This document shows, piece after piece, positions 8,169 to 15,498 of a stretch of 25,736 nucleotides of DNA (position 1 is its first letter; each line of letters begins with the position of its first letter). Where the stretch lies: NCBI GenBank assembly GCA_030618495.1, contig JAUXDE010000009.1, positions 1 through 25,736 on the forward strand, given 5' to 3'. Under the pieces are notes generated by a model that was not told where the DNA came from, made no database searches, and was given only the letters and a program-made list of their open reading frames with translations. This stretch comes from Clostridia bacterium. Lineage in GTDB: Bacteria > UBA6262 > WVXT01 > JAUXBS01. A program made the position numbers and the translations under genes.

Positions 8169-8294
8169 GTGAAGAAGTTATATGAGAAGTATAAAGCGGA
8201 AATCTGGCTCGTGGCGCTTTTTCTTTATGTTATTACGCTTGGCCTTGCAACGGTAAGCGAAGTGTTTAATCTCGGTTGGTTTGACTGGCTTTAG
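8169..8294 (+). CDS. Predicted 41-aa single-helix membrane protein
   Basis: A GTG start at 8169 is preceded by TGAGG at 8156-8160, about 8 bases upstream. It opens a 41-codon frame ending in TAG at 8292-8294. The product is MKKLYEKYKAEIWLVALFLY (residues 1-20) continuing through a hydrophobic segment to about residue 29, then EVFNLGWFDWL. One membrane helix is predicted at ~11-29, with a basic N-terminus and an aromatic C-terminus (three Trp overall). It sits 10 bases after the 71-aa membrane protein gene and is the last gene before the convergent cassette 2. The frame is short, so the call rests on the ribosome binding site, spacing and amphipathic layout. Confidence 0.5.
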   Translation: MKKLYEKYKAEIWLVALFLYVITLGLATVSEVFNLGWFDWL

Positions 8295-8315
8295 AAAAAG
8301 AAACTATTCCCTTTC

Positions 8316-9506
8316 TTAAAAGAATCCCAGCGTAAAGCAAACCAGCCATGTATCCGCTCCTATATTACCCGCGTAGTCGCCAACCTCTTCTTCAAAGTAA
8401 GTAAATTCAATAGCAACCCTTGCGACGAGAAGGTCAATACATGCCTTACCACCGAACGTGGTATAGCCGGAATTAAGGCCGCCCCTCAGCGTGATGGCGC
8501 TGAGTATATGATGCAAGACGGGAATCTGGGATGCTCCCCCAAGGTTGAACTCCACTCCCATGTGTGTTTTTGCCAGAAAGTCACCGCCGGAAATGAGGTC
8601 CCTGATGTCTGCCGCCAGCGTGATATGTTTATTCGGGTGAAACGCGTAGCCCAGATGGACTCCCATCGGTATGCCCTCGGCTGTTTCTTTGGTATCTGTA
8701 TAAATAAATTTAGAATATACATCCGTTACAGAAAGCCCCACGGACATTGTTTCATTGCTGAAGTTATAAAGCAGTCCCAGGTCAATGCCGCTGCCGCTCA
8801 ACGTTTCCAGGGAGAATATTTTCTCATAATCAGGGTCTTCTCCCAGTACTTCCAGTATGCTGTCAATTCCCACCGTTGAATTAATCCTGTACCTGAACAG
8901 TGTTTCCTTGTAATTAAAGCCCACCGAAAGAGAGCTTGGCTTCTCATCTTCGTAAAGAAACTCGCTGGCGCCTCCTACGTCAAATTTTTTCGCCACACCT
9001 GCTATAATAACGGTGTCAGCCGTAACATTGAGTGTATACTTCGGGACCAGTACGTCCCAGTCCTTTCCTATGGAGGTCTTAATGCCCTGGTAAGTCGCTA
9101 TGCCGAAGTTTACGGGAAGTATCCGCATGACGGTACTGAATGAAGGGCAAAACCTGGGGGCGATTGACATTTTTTCCGGAGTCAGGGCAAATTCAACCCC
9201 TGCTTCAATTGCCCCGGCGGCTCCCCCTGTTGTGTAACCGTCATAAATATCCTTAACTTCATTATATATATCGGAGTTTATCCCTAAAGGGAGATTAATA
9301 TGAATATCCATGCCCCTTAAATATTCAAGGCAGGCGGGATTGTATATCAGGGCATCATGGTTGTTGCTCGTACATACCCCCACTCCGCCCATTGCCAGCG
9401 AGCGCATGCTCCATATGCTCAGCGGCGGCTCAGCTGAGCTGGCGCTGCCTGAAAATATCAAAACTATGAATATCAGTGTTAGAAGCAATCGTTTTATTGT
9501 CATCAT
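8316..9506 (-). CDS. Cassette 2 outer-membrane beta-barrel, PorV/UPF0164-like
   Basis: The 396-aa product has a signal peptide (~1-24), then IWSMRSLAMGGVGVCTSNN and IYNPACLEYL. This is the same opening as the cassette 1 barrel (SIRSMGMGGAG...FNPAC). The C-terminal half again carries LAADIRDLISGGDFLAKTHM, then LRGGLNSGYTTFGG, then IEF, and DYAGNIGAD parallels EYAGQWGDY in cassette 1. The protein ends in FTLGFF with terminal Phe, typical of outer-membrane barrels. Two adjacent ATG codons open the frame behind GGAAAGGAAC; the upstream one is used here. It lies 15 bases after its lipoprotein partner and runs convergently toward cassette 1, with only 21 bases between stop codons. Confidence 0.8.
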   Translation of the reverse strand: MMTIKRLLLTLIFIVLIFSGSASSAEPPLSIWSMRSLAMGGVGVCTSNNHDALIYNPACLEYLRGMDIHINLPLGINSDIYNEVKDIYDGYTTGGAAGAIEAGVEFALTPEKMSIAPRFCPSFSTVMRILPVNFGIATYQGIKTSIGKDWDVLVPKYTLNVTADTVIIAGVAKKFDVGGASEFLYEDEKPSSLSVGFNYKETLFRYRINSTVGIDSILEVLGEDPDYEKIFSLETLSGSGIDLGLLYNFSNETMSVGLSVTDVYSKFIYTDTKETAEGIPMGVHLGYAFHPNKHITLAADIRDLISGGDFLAKTHMGVEFNLGGASQIPVLHHILSAITLRGGLNSGYTTFGGKACIDLLVARVAIEFTYFEEEVGDYAGNIGADTWLVCFTLGFF

Positions 9507-9521
9507 TGTTCCTTTCCTTTA

Positions 9522-10361
9522 TTATGGCCCGGATAGTCCGTTTGAATCCTCGTCAATGAGTCCATCCCCGTCGTTATCAATACCATCAAGCCATTCCTCA
9601 TCTATTTCACCATCACCATCGTTGTCTTCGCCATCGGCAACTGCATAAAGATATATGCTGTCGTATAAAGTGTCTGTTTTATCCTGAAAATTATTGGTTT
9701 CCTCATTCCCTGAAATCGCGTTGTAGCCGTCATTCGTGTCATCAAGTAACCCTAATGTAGTATCAATCACGCTTTTTAAATCATCTACGGAATTTATGTT
9801 TTCAAAAGATATGTTTCCGTTTTCATCTATAATAAACCCGAATTGTTCAAATGCCGCCTTGATTTTTGCCAGGAAAATTATAGTCGTTAATGTCAGGTTT
9901 ATGATAAAGGACAGCGCAACGTCGTCCGAGGTTATTGTTCCCGATGTGGTTGCTCCTATAACGATTTCCCTGAGACTGGACGTGATTTTGTTTGCTGCAT
10001 CATACATGGTTTGAAGTTTATCTTCTTTTAAACCTGTCAGTATCTCATCTCCTTCCATACTTCCCGAAGCAAGGTTTCTGAACAGGTCAATACCCAGTTC
10101 CGCGACGCTGATCCCGTTCTGCCTGGCAACGCCAACGGCGTACCAGTACAGGGCGTCCGAGTTGTTGGGCTCCGCTGTCTTGGCAAGTTCAAAACTTGTC
10201 ACTGCGCTGTCATAGTCTCCGGCGTCAAGGTATCCTTTACCGTCGGCAATATAGCTTTCAGCCCCCGCCTCCGGCGTATGAAGCCAGCTGAAGACGTTGC
10301 AGCCTGTAGCCCCTGAAAGGAATATAACTACTAAGCAATAAATGAAATATTTTTTAACCAT
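9522..10361 (-). CDS. Cassette 2 lipoprotein with TPR-like region and Asp-rich DxDxDG tail
   Basis: The 279-aa product has a signal peptide ending in ATGC (lipidated Cys21) followed by NVFSWLHTP, matching the cassette 1 lipoprotein. Residues ~35-80 form a clear TPR-like hairpin pair: GKGYLDAGDYDSAVTSFELA, then a NNSDALYWYAVGVARQ helix. A helical middle follows, including a hydrophobic segment near residues 145-165. The last ~40 residues are acidic with two DNDGDG motifs (EDNDGDGEIDEE and DGIDNDGDGLIDED), which resemble calcium-binding EF-hand or thrombospondin-type-3-like loops. This tail is absent from the other two cassette lipoproteins. The start is supported by AAGGAG upstream. Function is unknown; the partner is the barrel directly downstream. 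Confidence 0.78.
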   Translation of the reverse strand: MVKKYFIYCLVVIFLSGATGCNVFSWLHTPEAGAESYIADGKGYLDAGDYDSAVTSFELAKTAEPNNSDALYWYAVGVARQNGISVAELGIDLFRNLASGSMEGDEILTGLKEDKLQTMYDAANKITSSLREIVIGATTSGTITSDDVALSFIINLTLTTIIFLAKIKAAFEQFGFIIDENGNISFENINSVDDLKSVIDTTLGLLDDTNDGYNAISGNEETNNFQDKTDTLYDSIYLYAVADGEDNDGDGEIDEEWLDGIDNDGDGLIDEDSNGLSGP

Positions 10362-10409
10362 TTTTTTTCTCCTTGTTACTTATGTGATTAAATACTTGAA
10401 TATATAAAT

Positions 10410-10438
10410 ATATTATCACAAGATTGAGGTATAGTCAA
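10410..10438 (-). promoter_or_regulatory. Promoter for cassette 2 (minus strand)
   Basis: Read on the minus strand: TTGACT at 10438-10433, a 17-base spacer, then TAATAT at 10415-10410. It lies about 50 bases before the cassette 2 lipoprotein start. It is back to back with the cassette 3 promoter. Confidence 0.5.
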
Positions 10439-10469
10439 GGGTTTTTGTAAAAACTTACAATTTTATTAC

Positions 10470-10498
10470 TTGACGAATATGAAGAAATAGCGTATAAT
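10470..10498 (+). promoter_or_regulatory. Promoter for cassette 3 (plus strand)
   Basis: TTGACG at 10470-10475, a 17-base spacer, and a perfect TATAAT at 10493-10498. A second TATAAT occurs at 10504-10509. The lipoprotein gene begins at 10535 behind GGGAGA, leaving a short leader. Confidence 0.65.
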
Positions 10499-10534
10499 AA
10501 AGGTATAATACACGGACTCAATGGGAGAATAACT

Positions 10535-11401
10535 ATGAAAAAACATATTATTATTATAGTTTTATTGATAACATCGACATTATTTATCACATCCTGCGAT
10601 GATTTAACAAGGAATCTTAACATCTTTGCCTGGCTCGACCCGCCAGATTCTATAGAACAGAAGATGGAAACGGCAGCCTATTATATGGAAAAAGGGAATA
10701 TTGATAACTATAAAGCCGCATTGGATATTTATAAGGAAATATGGGATGATGACAGGTATAACAGCGATGCGGCTTACGGTTACGCAACAGCGTATGCCAG
10801 GTATAATGAAATTGAGCAGGAGGTAGTGGCCCCGCTCATATCTATCATGGCGCTGATAGCCGACCTGAAGAGCGTAACCCCCGTGACTCTTTTCGCGCGT
10901 CTTTATGAAAGCGATGAAGAAGGAGAAGCCGAACTCAGCAACCAGCAGATTGCGAGTTATAATATATCAGTAAAGGTATCCGATGTGCTTAACGATACCA
11001 GCGCCGTTAAAGGACTTGCGTATGATATAGATAATGAATATTATCATGGCAGGGTCAAGAGCCAGGATGTATGGCTGGATGCTGTTATCGCCCATCTCCA
11101 CAGGTGCAGTTCAACGATAACCACGAGTGACGGAGATCCTGATCCAGCCGTAACTTTGAAGCTTACGTGGAATCCTGTCGACAAGAAAATCGAACTAAAC
11201 CTGGCCGAGGTTATTGAATGGCAGAAAAAGAACCTGAGTGAAAAAAATGTAATACTGAATGCTTCAGCAGAGAGCCTGGGGCATGCCATTTCAATACTGG
11301 CGCTTCATACCGGAATGGAAGAGCTGGAAGAGTTAAACAAGCAGCTTACCAATGTGACGGATTATTTTAACAATTTCATAAACTATTTGCAGGGCTTATA
11401 A
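10535..11401 (+). CDS. Cassette 3 lipoprotein
   Basis: The 288-aa product has a signal peptide ending in ITSC (lipidated Cys21). The motif NIFAWLDPP follows about nine residues later, again matching the other two cassette lipoproteins. Residues ~42-95 look TPR-like: AAYYMEKGNIDNYKAALDIY, then DAAYGYATAYARYNEIEQ. The rest is mostly helical. Near residues 190-210 there is a short stretch rich in Ser, Thr and Asp (SSTITTSDGDPDP), and the end is a predicted helix (DYFNNFINYLQGL). No named family was recognised. The gene has its own strong promoter and is followed two bases after its stop by its barrel partner, so the lipoprotein-then-barrel order is kept in all three cassettes. Confidence 0.78.
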   Translation: MKKHIIIIVLLITSTLFITSCDDLTRNLNIFAWLDPPDSIEQKMETAAYYMEKGNIDNYKAALDIYKEIWDDDRYNSDAAYGYATAYARYNEIEQEVVAPLISIMALIADLKSVTPVTLFARLYESDEEGEAELSNQQIASYNISVKVSDVLNDTSAVKGLAYDIDNEYYHGRVKSQDVWLDAVIAHLHRCSSTITTSDGDPDPAVTLKLTWNPVDKKIELNLAEVIEWQKKNLSEKNVILNASAESLGHAISILALHTGMEELEELNKQLTNVTDYFNNFINYLQGL

Positions 11402-11403
11402 TT

Positions 11404-13032
11404 ATGACTATGAGAAAACCGGCGGTAAGAATCGTAATTCTGTTTGTTTCATTCATGGGGCTGGCTGGAAACAGGGCATATCCACAGTCGGCAAGGCCCC
11501 TGGATTACTACGATTATTATACGATGTCCATGGGTGATGCCAAGATTGCGGTATTGAATCCCAATCCCAGGGAAAACGCGCTCTTCCTGCATAACCCCGC
11601 GGGGATGTCCTACATACCGAAAAAAAGGAAGAGGCAGTTGATAAGGCTTCCTTTCCAACTCATGATGAGAACGGTTAACCCGAAGAGAAAGGATGTATTT
11701 GAATGGGGGGAAAGGCTTATACAAACATGGATTAACGAGGCGAGGTTCCTGATTGCTGTCGCGACTACCGATGACTGGAATTATATAAAAAATATGTCAA
11801 AAGATGAACTCTACAACAACTTGCTGGAACCAAACGAGCAGATGAAAAACAATATTCTCTACCAGCTTTATGATGAAGAAATCGGCTATCTGATGCGGGG
11901 GTACTGGGACCTTTATTCCGGGAACAAAACTTTGCCTGAAATATATGCGGAAAATCCGGAATTCGAGGAGCACCTGGAGGATGCGCAAGAAGGAACCGAT
12001 CACGTAAAGAGCAATTTCTCTAACACGGAAATAGTTGCAAGGATGGACACCCGTTCAACATTAGGATGGCTCGGAAAAAAGATTGACAATCTTTTTAATA
12101 TAAACAATATTTTTGAAAGCGCCCTTTCGTGGGATTTCGGCGCTACGGGTTTCCTTCATCCCCGCTCTGAATCTTTACTGCAGGCAAGTGAAGGGCCTTA
12201 CACGCCTTTCTGGCTCATTGACCTTGAGGTGGATACCGGTTACAGCCTGGGTGTATCAAAGAAAATTGATTTTGACATGGGATCCAGCGGGACAATGCCT
12301 TTATCGTTAGGTTTCAGGTACAACAAGCTGTACAGGTTTGCGCTTGATTCGTATATGTCACCGTCTACCATTCTCAGCGCCCTGTTTGGCTCCGGTGTAT
12401 TATCCGGCGGGTCAAACCCCACGGAATTGTTCTATGCCCTGGGAGGCGAGGTTATTGACAAAATGGTGATGGGGACCGCGGATTCATTTGAAATGGGATT
12501 ATTATTCGAACCTCCCGGAATACCGCTGATGTTCGGGGCGGTTGCGAGGAATGTGGGAGGAACGAATATTTACCAGGCGGATATTGTCGGAAATAGAATA
12601 GTTGCCAGTGATACGGTTGTCGGGGGAATAAATCAGAGTTTTGACGTGGGGGTGTCCTATAAAACCGTAACTGATATAGGAAACAGGAGTTTATTGGTCG
12701 CGTTGGATTTAAGGGACATGGGCGGGCTTGAAGAAAGCATATTCCTGAAGCTGCATTTCGGCGGTGAATACGAACTGGTAAAGGATTCAGTTTTTATAAG
12801 AGCAGGCGTTAACCAGGGATACATAACGTATGGTATTTCAGCGGTTGCGAACCTGGTAATCTGCAAGTTATACTTTGAAGCTTCAAAGTACGAGGCGGAA
12901 AAATTCGGCAGCCGCCTGCCGGGAGTTCATACCGTAGACCCGTACTATACGTACGGTCTCAGCCTGAGAATTAAAACGCCACTGCCGTTGAAGTTGAAAG
13001 CCAATCAGGACGAAGAGGATATGTATTTCTAG
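11404..13032 (+). CDS. Cassette 3 outer-membrane beta-barrel with large insert, PorV/UPF0164-like
   Basis: The 542-aa product is the largest of the three barrels. A signal peptide (~1-28) is followed by YYTMSMGDAKIAVLNPNPRE and LHNPAGMSYI, the family opening in a diverged form. Residues ~85-245 are a charged, helical-looking insert missing from the other two barrels. The C-terminal half returns to the family pattern: EMGLLFEPPGIPLMFGAVAR, then LVALDLRDMGG, then KLHFGGEYEL, then IRAGVNQGYITYG, and YFE. The protein ends with EEDMYF, a terminal Phe after a short acidic tail. The start has only a weak ribosome binding site and lies two bases after the lipoprotein stop, so translation is probably coupled. 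Function unknown. Confidence 0.78.
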   Translation: MTMRKPAVRIVILFVSFMGLAGNRAYPQSARPLDYYDYYTMSMGDAKIAVLNPNPRENALFLHNPAGMSYIPKKRKRQLIRLPFQLMMRTVNPKRKDVFEWGERLIQTWINEARFLIAVATTDDWNYIKNMSKDELYNNLLEPNEQMKNNILYQLYDEEIGYLMRGYWDLYSGNKTLPEIYAENPEFEEHLEDAQEGTDHVKSNFSNTEIVARMDTRSTLGWLGKKIDNLFNINNIFESALSWDFGATGFLHPRSESLLQASEGPYTPFWLIDLEVDTGYSLGVSKKIDFDMGSSGTMPLSLGFRYNKLYRFALDSYMSPSTILSALFGSGVLSGGSNPTELFYALGGEVIDKMVMGTADSFEMGLLFEPPGIPLMFGAVARNVGGTNIYQADIVGNRIVASDTVVGGINQSFDVGVSYKTVTDIGNRSLLVALDLRDMGGLEESIFLKLHFGGEYELVKDSVFIRAGVNQGYITYGISAVANLVICKLYFEASKYEAEKFGSRLPGVHTVDPYYTYGLSLRIKTPLPLKLKANQDEEDMYF

Positions 13033-13073
13033 TCCTGCATTAATTCCCGCCTGAAAAAAATATTAATTTTTCC

Positions 13074-13102
13074 TTGACATGATTATTTTAATTTATTATT
13101 AT
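13074..13102 (+). promoter_or_regulatory. Promoter of the hydrogenase operon
   Basis: Perfect TTGACA at 13074-13079, a 17-base spacer, TATTAT at 13097-13102. Transcription would begin near 13109 and read all the hydrogenase genes. The Rex-like operator lies just downstream of the start, where bound repressor would block RNA polymerase. Confidence 0.65.
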
Positions 13103-13127
13103 TGGGTTCACCTTTTTTTAAGATGTT

Positions 13128-13145
13128 ATGTGAAAGTTTTCACAA
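13128..13145. promoter_or_regulatory. Rex-type operator (redox-sensing repressor box)
   Basis: The sequence ATGTGAAAGTTTTCACAA is a palindrome TGTGAA-N4-TTCACA. The established Rex consensus is TTGTGAA-N4-TTCACAA; only the first base of the left arm differs. Rex represses at low NADH/NAD+ and releases when NADH rises, and it is known to control hydrogenase and fermentation genes in several phyla. No rex gene is in the window, so its presence in the genome is not shown. Confidence 0.65.
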
Positions 13146-13167
13146 TATCAAACGGAAAGAACCTTAA

Positions 13168-14184
13168 ATGTCGATTTATTATCTCACCAAGAACAGCTGG
13201 AAGCGCCTGTTGTCCGGTCTCACGGAAACCTGCGATATATATGTATTAAAGGAATGTAACGGCAGCCTTTCTTATGAGTTGCTGGTCAAAGAAAGCCTTT
13301 CCTCCGATGAAATCGTTTTCGGCGGGGTTCGGGCGGTACAGTCCGTTAAGTCCTTTTTTCACCTTTACGCAGAGGATGTTTCAAAAGTAAAGAGCCAGCC
13401 CAGGAAGAGGATTATAGTGGGCGTTAAGGCATGCGACCTTACTGCTCTTGCGGTGATGGATAAAATGTTTATGGAAGGCGACTGCGTGGATCCCTTTTAT
13501 AAGATGAAGAGGGATAATACCGTGATAATCACAAGCGACTGCACCAAGCCGAATAACTACTGTTTTTGCACCCTGCTTGGCAACAAGCCGTATTCAGAGA
13601 AAGGATTTGACCTTAATATTTCCCAGTCCAAGGATGGTTTTATAGTTGAGGTTGGTTCGGATAAGGGAAAAGCCCTGGTTGATGGAAACAGGAGTATATT
13701 CGGGGGAGAAGCAAAGGAAAACCTGAATGAAGACAGGGTAAAATCAAGGGAGAAGGTGTTAGAAAAAGTAAAACAAATAAATGCGGAATTCAACCTGAAA
13801 GCCGGGTTCTGGAATGACCTGTCAAAAAAACACAATTCACCCGGATGGAAGACTGAGTCCGAAATGTGCGTGGAATGCGGGGCGTGCACCAATGTTTGCC
13901 CATCCTGTTACTGTTTCCTGCTTGCGGATATCCCGGGCAAGGATGATTTCAGCAGGATGAAGTACCAGGATTCCTGCCAGTACTCGGGTTATGCGAGGGT
14001 AGCCGGGGGGGCGAGTCCGCGTCCTGAAATTCATGAGAGGTTCAGGAACAGGTATCTCTGCAAGTATGAGTACAGGCCGGCTTCGTTGGATTTAGTGGCA
14101 TGTACCGGTTGCGGAAGGTGTATAGAGGCTTGCCAGGGAAAGATAGATAAAAGGAAAGTGCTTGCAGGTATATTGAAGAAGTAA
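13168..14184 (+). CDS. hydB: Sulfhydrogenase beta / AsrA-like 4Fe-4S electron-transfer subunit
   Basis: The 338-aa product matches the HydB/AsrA layout. The N-terminal domain has the conserved GVKACDLTAL (Cys89), SDC (Cys125) and YCFC (Cys132, Cys134) region. Two [4Fe-4S] motifs follow: Cys234, 237, 240, 244 (CVECGACTNVCP) and Cys312, 315, 318, 322 (CTGCGRCIEAC). In group 3b sulfhydrogenases and anaerobic sulfite reductase this subunit passes electrons between the flavin subunit and the catalytic part. Here the usual partners HydA and HydD are absent, and a group 4 hydrogenase follows instead. It is the first gene after the promoter and Rex-type site, and its partner flavin gene starts four bases after its stop. 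The ribosome binding site GGAAAG is modest. Confidence 0.85.
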   Translation: MSIYYLTKNSWKRLLSGLTETCDIYVLKECNGSLSYELLVKESLSSDEIVFGGVRAVQSVKSFFHLYAEDVSKVKSQPRKRIIVGVKACDLTALAVMDKMFMEGDCVDPFYKMKRDNTVIITSDCTKPNNYCFCTLLGNKPYSEKGFDLNISQSKDGFIVEVGSDKGKALVDGNRSIFGGEAKENLNEDRVKSREKVLEKVKQINAEFNLKAGFWNDLSKKHNSPGWKTESEMCVECGACTNVCPSCYCFLLADIPGKDDFSRMKYQDSCQYSGYARVAGGASPRPEIHERFRNRYLCKYEYRPASLDLVACTGCGRCIEACQGKIDKRKVLAGILKK

Positions 14185-14188
14185 AATT

Positions 14189-15007
14189 ATGGATAAGAAT
14201 ATATATAAACCAATAGAAGCTGTAGTAGAAAAGGTTATAACCGAAACCTCTAATATCAAGACCTTTGTGCTTAAACCGGAGGAAGAGATATTATTTAAGA
14301 CAGGTCAGTTTATTGAGTTGACGGTGCCGGGATTTGGTGAAGGCCCTTTTACTCCGTCATCCTCTCCATATGAAACCGACAGGATTGAAGTAACGATAAT
14401 GGATGTTGGGAAATTGACCGGAAAACTTCATGCGATGAAACAGGGCGCAAAGGTAGGGATAAGAGGCCCTTACGGTAATGGCTATCCGGTAGAGCAGTTC
14501 TACAATAAGGAAGTTCTTATACTTGGCGGCGGGGTTGGCATGGCTCCATTGAGGTCTTTCCTTCTTACCCTGCTTAAGGAATCAGAAAGGTTCAAGAAAA
14601 TCATCCTGTGCTACGGTTCAAAGACCCCCGGGGATGTGGTTTATAAAGATTCATTTCCCACATGGAAGAAGGAAAAAAACCTGAGGATTCTAAGGAGCGT
14701 TGACAAGGCTGACAAGGGTTGGAAGGAAACGGAAGGACTTGTTACTGTACTGCTTGATAAGGTCAAGCCTAACCTTAAAAACGGTGTTGCTATAGTATGC
14801 GGTCCGCCGATTATGATGAAGTTTGGCACTTTCAAACTGCTGGAAGTGGGCTACAAGCCGGAACAGATATATTTATCCATGGAAAGGAACATGTCCTGCG
14901 GGCTCGGCAAGTGCGGTCACTGCGGACTGGGCAAGTACTATGTCTGCAAGGACGGCCCCGTGTTCACGTACGATATGATAAAAGATATCCCGGAGGTGTG
15001 GGCATAA
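14189..15007 (+). CDS. hydG: Sulfhydrogenase gamma / AsrB-like FAD- and NAD(P)-binding [2Fe-2S] subunit
   Basis: The 272-aa product is a ferredoxin-NADP reductase-type protein. The FAD domain covers residues ~8-100, with FTPSSSP (54-60) at the flavin-binding position and RGPYGNGYP (92-100). The NAD(P) domain starts with LGGGVGMAPLRS (112-123) and includes CGPPIMM (204-210). The C-terminal [2Fe-2S] site uses Cys237, 242, 245 and 253 (CGLGKCGHC and YVCKDGP), as in dihydroorotate dehydrogenase electron-transfer subunits. It would oxidise NADH or NADPH, or reduce the oxidised form, and exchange electrons with the HydB-like protein. The sequence does not tell me which nucleotide is used. It lies between the HydB-like and HycB-like genes, with 2-4 base gaps. 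Confidence 0.87.
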   Translation: MDKNIYKPIEAVVEKVITETSNIKTFVLKPEEEILFKTGQFIELTVPGFGEGPFTPSSSPYETDRIEVTIMDVGKLTGKLHAMKQGAKVGIRGPYGNGYPVEQFYNKEVLILGGGVGMAPLRSFLLTLLKESERFKKIILCYGSKTPGDVVYKDSFPTWKKEKNLRILRSVDKADKGWKETEGLVTVLLDKVKPNLKNGVAIVCGPPIMMKFGTFKLLEVGYKPEQIYLSMERNMSCGLGKCGHCGLGKYYVCKDGPVFTYDMIKDIPEVWA

Positions 15008-15009
15008 AG

Positions 15010-15498
15010 ATGAAGAAACTGTTTCTTGATTACGAAAAATACAGCAAGACCAAAGATTTCAAAACGGATTGTGATTTCTTCTATCATCCGGACAATAAAG
15101 GGGTTAGTTCACTGCTCGAACTTGCCGCGTTTTCGCTTGTGTGCAGGCAGTGCGAGGAAGCTCCCTGCGTGAAGGCATGCCCGAAGGACGCGCTTGAAAA
15201 GCAAAAGGACGGGACGGTAAAAAGATACAACATGAGATGCGTTTCGTGCAAGTCCTGTGTTATAGCCTGCCCATTCGGTACCATATACCCGGAAATAATT
15301 GACTTTTTTGCGCACAAATGCGATTATTGCCTGGAAAAATCAAAAGGTGAAGTTCCTCTTTGCGTGAAAACCGCAACGGACAAAGAAGTCCTGCAGTATA
15401 TAGATGCTAGTGAAGACAGGGGAAACTATAACTATGCGGTGGGAGAGAATCTTATTGTTCATGCCGTCCCCTGGAAGAAGGAAAAGAAAAAGAAATGA
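15010..15498 (+). CDS. HycB/CooF-like ferredoxin subunit with three of four [4Fe-4S] clusters
   Basis: I chose the ATG at 15010, after GGAGG at 14993-14997; a longer frame back to 14797 would overlap the flavin gene deeply. The 162-aa product has the HycB-family four-motif layout. Motif II is Cys45, 48, 53, 57, motif III is Cys77, 80, 83, 87, and motif IV has Cys104, 107, 118. Motif I is degenerate: the first three Cys positions are Tyr11, Thr14 and Phe17, and only Cys21 remains. Motif IV's last Cys is Ala122. Since motif I Cys 1-3 pair with the last Cys of motif IV, exactly one cluster is lost and three stay complete. It likely links the diaphorase pair to the membrane hydrogenase. Its stop overlaps the next start (ATGA). 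Confidence 0.85.
   Translation: MKKLFLDYEKYSKTKDFKTDCDFFYHPDNKGVSSLLELAAFSLVCRQCEEAPCVKACPKDALEKQKDGTVKRYNMRCVSCKSCVIACPFGTIYPEIIDFFAHKCDYCLEKSKGEVPLCVKTATDKEVLQYIDASEDRGNYNYAVGENLIVHAVPWKKEKKKK

Noticed and set aside
8295-8316. Possible terminator between convergent genes (AAGAAA...TTTCTT)
   Set aside because: Only about six A-T pairs with no GC in the stem; too weak to call.
13168-15007. Anaerobic sulfite reductase (AsrAB) as the function of the first two genes
   Set aside because: AsrC, the siroheme subunit, is absent and the next genes are hydrogenase subunits; the same two proteins also serve sulfhydrogenases, so a hydrogenase diaphorase fits better.
14797-15009. Upstream extension of the HycB-like gene
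   Set aside because: It overlaps the flavin subunit gene by over 200 bases and encodes no family sequence, while the ATG at 15010 has a GGAGG and begins at the expected first strand.
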